Shown here: piece after piece, positions 1 through 8,600 of the stretch
Numbering within the stretch: position 1 is the stretch's first letter
Layout: every line of letters starts with the position of its first letter
DNA from: Marine Group II euryarchaeote MED-G33
Lineage (GTDB): Archaea; Thermoplasmatota; Poseidoniia; Poseidoniales; Thalassarchaeaceae
NCBI GenBank assembly: GCA_949538655.1
Contig: CATISE010000055.1
Coordinates: forward strand, 1 to 12,020
Length of the DNA stretch: 12,020 nt
Direction: 5' to 3'
The notes under the pieces: generated by a model
What the model was told of the DNA's origin: nothing
What the model saw: only the letters and a program-made list of their open reading frames with translations
Databases searched by the model: none
Position numbers and translations under genes: made by a program

Positions 1-914
1 CCGTAAGCCATGATGGCGGGTTCCAATCCAACAATGCCCCAGGTGACGATTCGTGCCAATGGCTTGTCCCCATCGACTTTAGCTTGGCTGGCGGACTTGA
101 CCACAACCGCGGCTCCCCCGTCCACAACACCGGATGCATTTCCTGCTGTCACCAGTGAATCTGGCCCGAAGGCTGTTCGCAAGCCTGCGAGTGATTCAGG
201 GGTGCAATCGAGCACGACGTGATCCTCGTCCTTGTGTCCAATCTCACCGACTGAAACAATCTCTTGCTCGAAGACATTGTTCTCAATTGAAGCGGCTGTG
301 CGAGCATGCGACATCGCCGCAAACTCATCTGTCTCTTCGCGTGTGACTCCCTTGCGCTTGCAAATCTCATCAGAGGTTTGAGCCATGAATGAACCACACA
401 TACCATCCAACAAATTGGTGAATAGATAGTCTTCCATATCCTTGGGTAATTCAGTACCGGCTTGAGGGGGCCGACCCAATCGGAATGTGTCGCGCATGCC
501 CCGAAGTACGTGTGGTGCTTGGGACATATTTTCCATTCCACCGGCGACCACGGTGGCCGCTTCACCCAACTGAATCATTTGAGCTGCATTGACTATAGAT
601 TGAACTCCAGAGCCACATATTCTTGAAACTGTGAGCATTGGAACTTCCTGTGGAATGCCTGCTCCAAGACCTGCATGTCGGGCGCCAAAAATAGCCTGGT
701 CACAGGTTTGTAGTGCGTATCCCATGACGATATGATCTACACTTTCGGGGGCGGTTCCGGTTTTTTCCAGCGCACCCTTGATGGCGATTTCACCGAGTTT
801 CAGTGCTGAAGTATCCTTGAGCAAACCACCGGGTTTCCCATCTCCTCTCTTTCCTCCAGACCATTCACAGAATGGGGTTCTAGCTCCTCCGACGATGACG
901 ACATCTTCGACCAT
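1..914 (-). CDS. Thiolase (acetyl-CoA C-acetyltransferase family), C-terminus cut by window edge
   Basis: The frame encodes the first 304 residues of a thiolase, an enzyme that condenses two acyl-CoAs or cleaves a 3-ketoacyl-CoA in the cytosol. The N-terminus has the family opening VVIVGGARTPF (residues 5-15). The nucleophilic cysteine lies in SRICGSGVQS (Cys100). GGMENMSQAPH (about 125-135) and GNASGVVDGGAA follow in the expected order. The C-terminal motifs with the catalytic histidine (GHP) and second cysteine lie beyond the window. Thiolases are about 390-400 residues, so roughly 90 are missing. The ATG at 914 was chosen because VVIVGG normally begins within a few residues of the start. 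The same frame stays open upstream to beyond the stop of the TraB gene, so a longer protein cannot be excluded. No Shine-Dalgarno or convincing TATA box precedes it, so it may be read together with the two upstream minus-strand genes. Sequence alone does not separate a degradative thiolase from an acetoacetyl-CoA thiolase feeding mevalonate synthesis. Confidence 0.93.
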   Translation of the reverse strand, partial: MVEDVVIVGGARTPFCEWSGGKRGDGKPGGLLKDTSALKLGEIAIKGALEKTGTAPESVDHIVMGYALQTCDQAIFGARHAGLGAGIPQEVPMLTVSRICGSGVQSIVNAAQMIQLGEAATVVAGGMENMSQAPHVLRGMRDTFRLGRPPQAGTELPKDMEDYLFTNLLDGMCGSFMAQTSDEICKRKGVTREETDEFAAMSHARTAASIENNVFEQEIVSVGEIGHKDEDHVVLDCTPESLAGLRTAFGPDSLVTAGNASGVVDGGAAVVVKSASQAKVDGDKPLARIVTWGIVGLEPAIMAY

Positions 915-1011
915 GATACTTCGACCGGCATACGGTTCTTCAACGGAACGGATGCGTTTTCCCTCATCGCATACCAAAATGGCGAACCAATTTGTGTGTG
1001 CTAAGACCTGA

Positions 1012-2166
1012 TTACAACAGACTTCCAATGATTGCACTACCTGCAATCCAAGCGCCTGCAGTAGAACCCAAATTGGCGAACGCAGTCACAAGTAAGACTC
1101 TACCAACTTTGTTTTTCCAAAACAGGGATAGGCGATCTAGTTTGAGGAATGATTGCAGATCTTTGGTCGATGGTGCGGCGACCTTCAATTGCATCAAACC
1201 CGCGAACCATCCGGCTGCTAACATCGGATTCAGAGATGTAATCGGACTGGCGATTGCAGCGGTTAGAATCGAGAGAGGATGGCCTCTGGCGATGGCAGCC
1301 CCTAATGCAGCCAAAATCGCATTGAGGGCAAGCCAGGTGACGGCTGCATCTTTGAGTGATGCAATGTCTCCTTGTGAAGCAATCCATGCAAACAGACCGA
1401 CCATCAATACTGGGATTCCCCACTTGACTCCTTTCCATGCAGGGTGAGGTGGAGCGATATGATTGAGTTCACGAAAGCGTTCCTTGTCTAATTCAATATT
1501 CTCTTTGAGGTGGCTGGCGACACCTTCGAGATGACCTGCTCCGATGACTGCCAGCACCTTTCCCTCGGGGCGAAGGCGTTGGATACTGCCTGCCAAGAAT
1601 TCGTCACGTTCATCGATTAGAACCTCGCCAGCCGCTGGGGCGACTTCTCGGAGTTCTCCCATCAATTGTGTAATGAGGTCGGTATTTTCGAGTAAATCTT
1701 CAACGGAAACATCCTCTCCTTCATCTTCTTCTTCAAAGAGTAAAGCAGACATGACTCTCCACTTTTCACGGAATCGCATCTTTCTCCAAGCTCGACGAAG
1801 TGTGGTCTGAATGTCACGGTCTACCAGTGCGACTTGCTTCTCCGCTTGAGCAGCAGCCTGCATCGCTGCCAAGAGATCAGTACCAGGTTTTTCTCCTTCT
1901 GCAAGCCCCATCCTTCGCTGTTCAACTGCGAGCATTGATTGGAATAGCACCAGGGGTGCTTTTCCTTCTCGCAACACCTTGCCCAACGTCTCGTTGTCAA
2001 ACCGATCGGGTTGGGTCAGGGCATCTAAGCGACTTTTGCACAATTCTACCGCGACAATGTCTGGTTCATATTCATCCACTTCACGCCGTGCTGCATCCGC
2101 ACTGGTCTTGGAAATGTGAGCAGTTCCCAGAAGACGAAGTTTGTCGTCAATATCGATGACAGTCAT
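1012..2166 (-). CDS. TraB/PrgY-family protein with C-terminal membrane domain
   Basis: This 384-residue protein belongs to the TraB/PrgY family, named for the enterococcal pheromone-shutdown protein and related to the TIKI/ChaN/EreA group of putative metal-dependent hydrolases. The N-terminal domain shows GTAHISKTS (His17), VAVELCKSRLDAL (Glu41, Arg46) and a late GAGHLEGV (His212). These are the conserved histidine and glutamate motifs of the family. The middle (about 90-190) is charged and helical, with an acidic stretch EEEDEGEDVSVED. The C-terminus holds about four hydrophobic segments, near residues 248-265, 273-293, 297-325 and 354-384. That is the usual archaeal architecture: a soluble domain anchored in the membrane. 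Its true substrate in archaea is unknown. The ATG at 2166 overlaps the folP stop as ATGA, implying translational coupling. The stop is TAA. Family assignment is firm; a role in pheromone handling should not be transferred to this protein. Confidence 0.92.
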   Translation of the reverse strand: MTVIDIDDKLRLLGTAHISKTSADAARREVDEYEPDIVAVELCKSRLDALTQPDRFDNETLGKVLREGKAPLVLFQSMLAVEQRRMGLAEGEKPGTDLLAAMQAAAQAEKQVALVDRDIQTTLRRAWRKMRFREKWRVMSALLFEEEDEGEDVSVEDLLENTDLITQLMGELREVAPAAGEVLIDERDEFLAGSIQRLRPEGKVLAVIGAGHLEGVASHLKENIELDKERFRELNHIAPPHPAWKGVKWGIPVLMVGLFAWIASQGDIASLKDAAVTWLALNAILAALGAAIARGHPLSILTAAIASPITSLNPMLAAGWFAGLMQLKVAAPSTKDLQSFLKLDRLSLFWKNKVGRVLLVTAFANLGSTAGAWIAGSAIIGSLL

Positions 2167-2996
2167 CCGTTCAACTCCGGTCTAAGCGTTGCTAGAGTTG
2201 TTAACAGATCTGAATGTGGTCCGACATCATGAACGCGCAGAATGTCGACCCCTTCCATCATGGCATGCGCAGCAACGCCGAGTGTACCAGCCAATCTGTT
2301 TTCGGTTTCTTCACGACCCAGTAATTGGGCAAACATCGATTTCCGACTAACGCCCCAAAGTATGCTATAGGGTGAATCACTGCGAGTATGTAGAAGTTCT
2401 AAATTATGTGTTAGTGATTTGCCGAAACCGATGCCAGGGTCCAAGCAAATTAAACCTGGTTCGTGACCCTTTTCGACCAATCGATCCGCGATTGAAGTGA
2501 GTGAGTAATAGACTTCAGAGAATACATCGTCGTAGTTTGGGTTCTGCTGCATATTACCCGGCTCACCCTGCATGTGCATGATACAAACTGCACAGCCACG
2601 TTCGAGGACCAGAGCTTCCATTTCTGGATTGCGCAGCCCACTGACATCGTTGATCATGTTCGCACCGGCATCCAAAGCCGCTCTAGCAACATCAACTCTA
2701 CGTGAGTCGATTGAGATGAGCCCGATTGGATTTGCATTTCGAAGGGCTTCAATGACTGGGATGACACGGGCCATTTCTTTGGAAGAGTCCACAGGTTCAG
2801 CGCCAGGGCGGGTGGATTCTCCACCAACATCAATCCAATCTGCTCCCTCTGCCCACATCTTCATTCCCTGTTCAATGGCTGAATCAAGGTCAACTCTGGA
2901 AGCTGCATGGAATGAGTCGGGTGTCACGTTTAGAACCCCCATTAACCGACAACGCCCATCTGGGCGGCGGCTCAGAAAGGGTCGCAAGTCGTCCAT
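2163..2996 (-). CDS. folP: Dihydropteroate synthase
   Basis: FolP condenses 6-hydroxymethyl-dihydropterin diphosphate with p-aminobenzoate to give dihydropteroate, a step of folate synthesis. With the start used here it is 277 residues, close to the bacterial enzyme. The TIM-barrel motifs appear in order: MGVLNVTPDSF (19-29), DVGGESTRPGA (56-66), LISIDSRR, INDVSG, IMHMQGEPGNMQ, DPGIGFGKS (from Asp186), GVSRKS (Lys219) and RVHDV (Arg254, His256). All expected substrate-contact residues seem present, so the enzyme should be active. A TTG at 3050 would add 18 residues, but the ATG at 2996 places the first motif 18 residues in, as in E. coli FolP, and has a TATA-like box at about the right distance. 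It heads a minus-strand unit with the TraB gene, which it overlaps by 4 bases. Many archaea use methanopterin-type cofactors instead; folP suggests a folate user. Confidence 0.95.
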   Translation of the reverse strand: MDDLRPFLSRRPDGRCRLMGVLNVTPDSFHAASRVDLDSAIEQGMKMWAEGADWIDVGGESTRPGAEPVDSSKEMARVIPVIEALRNANPIGLISIDSRRVDVARAALDAGANMINDVSGLRNPEMEALVLERGCAVCIMHMQGEPGNMQQNPNYDDVFSEVYYSLTSIADRLVEKGHEPGLICLDPGIGFGKSLTHNLELLHTRSDSPYSILWGVSRKSMFAQLLGREETENRLAGTLGVAAHAMMEGVDILRVHDVGPHSDLLTTLATLRPELNG

Positions 2997-3017
2997 ATGG
3001 CCCCCCGGTGGAACGGC

Positions 3018-3728
3018 ATGGTTTATGATGTGTGGAGAGGGCGTTGGCAACTCGTGGCAGGGGACGGCGATTCTGAAAGCATGGCACTCGTGCCATTGGA
3101 TGAGGTCGATGAGGAGGGCATCCTTTCTTTCTCAGACATTGAATCCTATGGGGGGAATTCATCGGCCCCCACCGCGGATACCCTTGAGTTAGCGGAATCT
3201 ATCTTACAACGATTGCAACCCGGTGATCGGCATGAAATGGGGCAGATGGTGTATCAGAATGCCATCGCTGCAGGTGTTCTCATGATGGCTGTAGCATTGT
3301 TCTGGTGGCTCACAGTATCTGTATTCGGTAATGAATTAGGTTCAGAGGATGCCCAATTATCATTGATATTCAGTATGAATTACAAGTGGGTTGCAGCCCT
3401 AGTTCCAACGCTCATTTTTGTGGCGACAACTCTGATGAAGATGTCAAGGGAAAAGAGTCAACCTTGGGCTGGTTTAGTTGCTGGTGCCATGCTCATCCTC
3501 GCTCTATTCCTGGCGATCGAACCCATTGGGCACCTTGCCTTTGGTAGTGCACCTGCCATCATGCTCCTTCATTCAGCTCGTCTGATGATTCTGGGTGTCA
3601 TGGTTCACTACTGCGCATCGATGTTCCTAGATGCATTGCTGTTGCGATGGGTTCGAGACTTACTCGCCAATTTCCCCGTTGACATATCTCCCTTGGGTGG
3701 CGCTCCCGCTGAGGGGCAGGCTGAATAA
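3018..3728 (+). CDS. Unrecognised membrane protein with four predicted helices
   Basis: I do not recognise this family. With the start used here the protein has 236 residues. The first 80 or so are soluble and acidic, including ALVPLDEVDEEG and a short amphipathic stretch TLELAESILQRLQPGD. Four hydrophobic segments follow, at about residues 81-103 (AGVLMMAVALFWWLTV), 123-141, 150-169 (AGAMLILALFLAIEP) and 178-209. A soluble tail of about 25 residues ends in a Pro/Gly/Ala-rich stretch. No signal peptide, enzyme motif or metal-binding pattern is visible. The start is uncertain: ATG codons occur in frame at 2997, 3018 and 3081. The one at 2997 abuts the folP ATG and leaves no space for either promoter, so 3018 is a compromise and 3081 is also plausible. 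It lies 22 bases before the tRNA methyltransferase gene on the same strand and may be co-transcribed with it. The reading frame is confident; function is unknown. Confidence 0.8.
   Translation: MVYDVWRGRWQLVAGDGDSESMALVPLDEVDEEGILSFSDIESYGGNSSAPTADTLELAESILQRLQPGDRHEMGQMVYQNAIAAGVLMMAVALFWWLTVSVFGNELGSEDAQLSLIFSMNYKWVAALVPTLIFVATTLMKMSREKSQPWAGLVAGAMLILALFLAIEPIGHLAFGSAPAIMLLHSARLMILGVMVHYCASMFLDALLLRWVRDLLANFPVDISPLGGAPAEGQAE
3021..3028 (-). promoter_or_regulatory. Candidate TATA box for folP
   Basis: Read on the minus strand this is ATCATAAA, an AT-rich patch in otherwise GC-rich sequence. Its centre lies about 29 bases before the folP ATG at 2996, which fits leaderless or nearly leaderless archaeal transcription. 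The same bases read TTTATGAT on the plus strand and could serve the divergent gene if that gene starts at 3081. It is a weak match, and the region may lie inside the coding sequence of the divergent gene. Confidence 0.3.
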
Positions 3729-3750
3729 GCGGTGACTACGGCCTGAATCT

Positions 3751-4305
3751 GTGCGACCCGATGTCACGGTAGTCCGATTGGGCCATCGACAACAGCGCGA
3801 TAAGCGCATTACCAGTCATTTGGGCCTCACGGCTCGAGCCTTAGGGGCGAATCACTTCGTGCTCTGTGGTGATGAGGATCAAGGTGTCTTGGATACAATG
3901 GCTGACGTGACTGAGAATTTCGGTGGGAGTTTCTCTTCTGAGCATCATCCCAAACCGATGGGTTATCTTCGACACTTCGCCAAGGAGGGTGGCACGATTG
4001 TCCACCTCACCATGTATGGTGAACCTCATGATTCAGTGACACAGGACATCTCCACCGAGGCACCAATTGCAGTTGTCGTAGGCGGTGTCAAAGTACCTGG
4101 TGAGATTTACAAATTGGCCAATCACAACGTTGCGGTGGGTCACCAGCCACATTCGGAGGTTGCAGCACTGGCATTGTTCATGTCGGAACTCATGGGTGGT
4201 GTTGCTGGGGCTGAACACTTCGCAGGTGCCCGTTTACAAGTGCAACCACACCCTTCGGGAAAAGTCGTAATTGACAAGAATGAAGATTCCGATGCAAGTC
4301 AATGA
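3751..4305 (+). CDS. trm56: tRNA (cytidine(56)-2'-O)-methyltransferase
   Basis: This 184-residue protein matches archaeal Trm56, a SPOUT-class, S-adenosylmethionine-dependent enzyme that methylates the 2'-oxygen of C56 in the T-loop of tRNAs. This modification is typical of archaea. Recognisable motifs are VVRLGHRQQRDKRITSH near the N-terminus, LTARALGA, TIVHLTMYG in the middle, and the C-terminal block IAVVVGGVKVPGEIYKLA then NVAVGHQPHSEVAALALF. The last block corresponds to the trefoil knot and SAM-binding region. Its length matches the core of the family. The start is the GTG at 3751, directly before the conserved VVRLGHR stretch; no in-frame ATG lies closer to it and no Shine-Dalgarno is evident. 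It lies 22 bases after the membrane-protein gene and 38 bases before carA, whose own candidate TATA box begins at the stop codon of this gene. It is one of the strongest archaeal markers in the window. Confidence 0.95.
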   Translation: MRPDVTVVRLGHRQQRDKRITSHLGLTARALGANHFVLCGDEDQGVLDTMADVTENFGGSFSSEHHPKPMGYLRHFAKEGGTIVHLTMYGEPHDSVTQDISTEAPIAVVVGGVKVPGEIYKLANHNVAVGHQPHSEVAALALFMSELMGGVAGAEHFAGARLQVQPHPSGKVVIDKNEDSDASQ

Positions 4306-4313
4306 TTATAACC
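4304..4313 (+). promoter_or_regulatory. Candidate TATA box for carAB
   Basis: The sequence GATTATAACC overlaps the stop codon of trm56 and has a good TTATAA core. Its centre lies about 35 bases before the GTG at 4344, so transcription would start near 4335 with a leader of about 10 bases. This supports carAB having its own promoter and supports the upstream GTG as the carA start. No clear upstream BRE or operator was identified. Confidence 0.4.
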
Positions 4314-4343
4314 GGATTTCAAGGACAGCATTAGGGTGCGAAG

Positions 4344-5660
4344 GTGACGGTAACAGGGGGCTTCTCTCCCGGTACTGGCCAACTTGGTGTTTCGAAAGCA
4401 TTCATTGCTCGAGATGCAGCAGATTCCTTGCTACCTGGATCACCCACTCATGACCATCCTGAAGCCAGTGGAAAGGGCGTCTTATTGCTCGCGGATGGTT
4501 CTCGTCATGAAGGCGATTTATTCGGGGCTGCAACCATTGCTGAAGGCGAATTGGTCTTCACCACGAATATGACTGGATATCAGGAATCTCTGACAGACCC
4601 ATCCTTTGCAGGACAGGTATTGACATTCACATGGCCCTTGCTTGGAAATTATGGTATTGCTCCAGGAATTTCAGAATCGGCTGGTGTTTGGCCCCGAGGG
4701 GTTGTTTGCCGAGAACTGATGATGGAACCCGATCATCGGCATTGTATTGGCACAGTCCACGATTTCTTACTCGCCCATGGTGTGCCTGGCATTTCAGGTA
4801 TCGATACACGGGCTGTGACTCGTCGTGTACGAGAATATGGTGTCATCCTCAGTATATTTGGTCCACTTGAGAAGGAGGCGGAGATGGCCGCAATCCTAGA
4901 GAAGATGGAATCCCCTGATTTGGCCGACCTTGCGGATGAGGTCAGCCGTGATGATGCGGTATTCCTCAACGAAGGTGCAACCGACTCGGATGGCAATCCA
5001 TTGCCGCGTGTCGCCGCTCTGGATTGCGGAATAAAGTACAACATTCTCCGTGAACTTTGTGCGCGATTCGAAGTCTTGTGGTGCCCACCTGATGTCGATT
5101 GGGATGAACTGAAATCCACCTACAATATTGATGCGCTATTTGCCAGCAATGGTCCGGGGGATCCCGCCCACCCCGGTAAAGCAACTGCAGCACGACAAAC
5201 CTTGGCGCATGCGACCAAGGAAGGAATGCCTGTGATGGGAATCTGTTTGGGTCACCAATTGATGGGTCTTGCCAGTGGTCTACGCACCTACAAGTTGCGA
5301 TATGGCCACCGGGGTGGAAACCAACCCGTCCTCGATTTGCAGACTCGAAAGGTCAGTATCACCAGTCAGAATCACGGATTTGCAGTCGAAGATCCAGTCA
5401 AGGGAATGCTAGCTCCACATCCTTCAGGTGCAAACTCTGGTGATGTCAAGAATTTGACAGGGTGTGATGTCGAAGTTCGATATATCAACGCCAACGATCG
5501 TACGGTTGAGGGTTTGGATGTCAAAGGACGTCCGGCTTTCACCATCCAATTTCACCCTGAAGCCTGTCCAGGCCCTCACGATGCAAATCCTCTGTTCGAT
5601 CGGTTTTCCGATTTGATTTCAAATCATCTGGAGGTGAAAGCCAATGCCAAGACGAGATGA
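4344..5660 (+). CDS. carA: Carbamoyl-phosphate synthetase, small (glutaminase) subunit
   Basis: CarA hydrolyses glutamine and channels ammonia to CarB for carbamoyl phosphate, the precursor of pyrimidines and arginine. The N-terminal CPSase domain begins near residue 44 (GVLLLADGSRHEGDLFG) and includes TNMTGYQESLTDPSFAGQ and GISGIDTRAVTRRVREYG. The C-terminal class I glutamine amidotransferase domain has ASNGPGDP, the nucleophile Cys301 in MGICLGHQ, and His404 and Glu406 in FHPEACPG, so the triad is complete. At 438 residues it is about 55 longer than the E. coli protein. Most of the excess is an N-terminal stretch of about 43 residues, rich in Gly/Ser/Ala, that is not part of the usual fold. 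The GTG at 4344 is the first good start after the candidate TATA box; the only later start before the domain is a TTG at 4428. The 3' end overlaps carB by 17 bases. Confidence 0.97.
   Translation: MTVTGGFSPGTGQLGVSKAFIARDAADSLLPGSPTHDHPEASGKGVLLLADGSRHEGDLFGAATIAEGELVFTTNMTGYQESLTDPSFAGQVLTFTWPLLGNYGIAPGISESAGVWPRGVVCRELMMEPDHRHCIGTVHDFLLAHGVPGISGIDTRAVTRRVREYGVILSIFGPLEKEAEMAAILEKMESPDLADLADEVSRDDAVFLNEGATDSDGNPLPRVAALDCGIKYNILRELCARFEVLWCPPDVDWDELKSTYNIDALFASNGPGDPAHPGKATAARQTLAHATKEGMPVMGICLGHQLMGLASGLRTYKLRYGHRGGNQPVLDLQTRKVSITSQNHGFAVEDPVKGMLAPHPSGANSGDVKNLTGCDVEVRYINANDRTVEGLDVKGRPAFTIQFHPEACPGPHDANPLFDRFSDLISNHLEVKANAKTR
5630..5637 (+). promoter_or_regulatory. Shine-Dalgarno sequence of carB
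   Basis: GGAGGTGA lies inside the end of carA, six bases before the carB ATG at 5644. It is a strong match to the anti-Shine-Dalgarno end of 16S rRNA and fixes the carB start. Other genes in the window lack such a site, which fits internal operon genes using SD-led initiation while first genes are leaderless or nearly so. Confidence 0.75.
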
Positions 5661-8600
5661 TATCCACAAAGTCATGATTCTGGGCAGTGGTCCAATTCGA
5701 ATCGGACAAGCGGCTGAATTCGATTTCTCGGGTTCACAAGCCTGCCGCGCCTTGCGCGCCGATGGTTACGAGGTTGTATTGGTCAATTCCAATCCAGCTA
5801 CCATTCAGAACGATCCAGAAATGGCTGATCGAATATACATCGAACCGTTGTTGCCAGATGTCGTCAAACGTATTCTTGAGATTGAGAAACCCGATGCCAT
5901 CCTCGCAGGAATGGGTGGGCAAACCGCTCTCAATATTGCCAGCAATCTGGCTCATAGTGGTGCGCTCGCTGAATTGGGCGTGGAACTCATTGGTTGTAAT
6001 TTACAATCCATCGATGAGGCCGAAGATCGAGATTTGTTCAATCAGGTTTGTGAAGAAATTGACCTCCCAATCTCTGAAGCGATGGCTTGCAATTCCATTG
6101 AGGAAGTACTCGCTGCCGCAGATCAATTGGGCAAGTATCCGATTTTGATCCGACCAGCATTTACTCTAGGGGGTCTCGGTGGAGGGACTGCATGGAATAC
6201 TGGTGAATTGGTTGAAATTGCCAGCCAAGGTATTCTCCACTCACAAATCGGGCAGGTATTGATTGAAGAGAGTATTCTCGGATGGCAAGAATTCGAATAT
6301 GAGGTCATGCGTGATGCAAATGACAATTGCACCATTGTTTGTACAATGGAAAACATCGACCCGATGGGTATTCACACCGGTGAATCGGTCGTCGTCGCCC
6401 CTGCACAAACTCTCTCTGACCGCGACCACCAAGGATTGCGGGATGCTGCATTGAGGCTGATTCGCCGCCTCGATATCAAAGGTGGTTGTAACGTCCAATT
6501 CACTGTCAACCAAGATACCGGTGAATTCCGTGTCATCGAAGTCAATCCTCGAGTCTCACGTTCGTCAGCCCTCGCTTCCAAAGCCACAGGATATCCAATA
6601 GCAAGAATGGCGGCATTGATCGCAGTTGGTTACACCTTGGATGAATTACCCAATCCAATCACTGGAGAAGGGACGACAGCAGCCTTTGAGCCCACCCTGG
6701 ATTATGCAGTAGTGAAAATTCCACGTTGGCCATTCGACAAGTTCCGAACTGCAGATCGTAAATTGGGTACGAGTATGAAGTCGACAGGCGAAGTGATGGC
6801 CATCGGTCGAAATTTCGAGGAAGCCTTTCTCAAAGCCATCGCATCTCTAGAATATGGCCAGCCACACCCTCGTCCTCTCACACTTGCCGATGCAAGTGAT
6901 GGGGAATCGATGGATGAACGTGCTCATGAACCACTTCCAAAAGAGATATTGGACGACTGGCTAAAGGTTGCAACCGATCGTAGAATGGGTGCCTTGGTCG
7001 AAGCATTCCGGCGTGGAATGGGCATCGAAGAAGTACGGGAAGGAACGGGTAACATTACCCGATGGTTCTTGCATCGGTTCAAGCGAATCGCAGATGTCGA
7101 GGCAGAAATCGTTGCCTCAAATTGTGATGCTAAACAAGTCACAGAAGAGCAAATGCGAGCTTGGAAAGGACTTGGATTCACGGATGCCCATATCGCCGAT
7201 GCTCTGTCGGGTTTCCCAGCTACGGGGTGGAATCGTCTTCCTGAAGGCCGCACGGAAATGGATGTCATGAAGCGTCGTCATGAATTGTCAATCCATCCAC
7301 TCTTCCGGATGGTTGACTCTTGTGCTGCAGAATTCGCTGCTGTCACGCCATACTACTATGCCACATACGAAGGCGGCGGTGTACCGTTGGGTATTGATTA
7401 CGTCCCGGAGGAAAAGAAGGCCGACTCACGTCGTCTTGTCGTCATCGGTTCAGGTCCGATTCGAATTGGTCAAGGGATCGAGTTTGATTATGGTGCAGTA
7501 CATGCGGTCCAAGCCATTCGAGAAGCCGGTCATGAGGCCATTTTGGTCAATAATAATCCTGAAACAGTGAGTACTGATTTTGACACATCCAATCGTCTAT
7601 ACTTCGAACCCCTGACCACTGAGTGTGTTGCTGAGATTCTTCTTCGAGAAGGTGCAGACGGAATTTTGCTGCAATTTGGTGGGCAAACCGCCATCAATCT
7701 TGCATTGCCTCTCGATGATCGAATGGCTCATCTGACTGAAAAGGGCCTAGAGTGTTCAATGTTAGGGACTTCCCCAGATGCAGTGGATGAAGCCAGCGAC
7801 CGTGAACGATTCGAAGCCTTTGGTGAGCGCAGCATCATTCGTCTGCCCGAGGGCCGAACTGGAAAGACACCAGCTGCCATTCGTGCCGCAGTAGCCGAAA
7901 TCGGCTATCCAGTTCTCGTGCGCCCCTCCTACGTACTCGGTGGCCGGGGGATGGAGATTCTAACCGACGATGCTCAATTGGAGACTTACATGTCTGATGC
8001 TTACATCGCTCCAGACAAACCATTGCTCGTTGATGAGTATCTTGGGGGTGCCATTGAATTGGATGTGGATGCAGTTTGCGATGGCGAGGATGTCCTCGTC
8101 GGAGCGGTGATGGAACACCTCGAGGAGGCTGGAATTCACAGCGGTGATTCAACCTGCTTCATTCCTACACAGAATGTAAGTGAGGACATACTTGCAAAGG
8201 TTCATGAATGGACAAAAGAGATTGGAATTGGGTTGAATATCCGAGGTTGCTTTAACATCCAATTCTGTATTTGTAAAGGTGAATTGTATGTTCTTGAAGT
8301 CAACCCTCGCGGTTCTCGAACATTCCCCTTTGTCGCCAAAGCGACCGGGATTCCTTTGGCGAGAATTGCAGCCCACATTACAATTGGAGAGCAATTGGCA
8401 AACATGGAAATTCCTCGTCGGCAAACCGATGCTGTTTGTGTGAAAGCTCCGGTATTCCCCTTCCTCAAATTACGTGGTCTGGACCCAGCCCCTGGTCCTG
8501 AAATGAAGAGTACAGGTGAAGTCATGGGCAGCCACGTCGATCCTGCTGCCGCCTACCTCAAAGCACGTCTTGCCACTGAACTTCCAGTTCCAACTCGGGG

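Noticed and set aside
149..565. Open frame of 138 codons on the minus strand in a different frame from the thiolase
   Set aside because: The overlapping thiolase frame carries all family motifs; the product of this frame is compositionally odd and has no recognisable features.
992..1447. Open frame of 151 codons on the plus strand opposite the TraB-family gene
   Set aside because: It lies fully antisense to the membrane domain of a confidently identified gene and shows no protein-family signal.
2997..3050. Upstream TTG start for folP at 3050
   Set aside because: It would add 18 residues not expected in the family and push folP into the divergent gene; the ATG at 2996 gives the normal distance to the first motif.
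2572..3192. Open frame of 206 codons on the plus strand opposite folP and running into the membrane-protein region
   Set aside because: It is antisense to conserved folP motifs and then overlaps the membrane-protein frame; its composition (Ser/Arg-rich) looks like shadow translation.
4306..4343. Possible pyrimidine or arginine operator between trm56 and carA
   Set aside because: Only a TATA-like box is visible; no inverted repeat or known operator pattern could be made out in the 38 bases.
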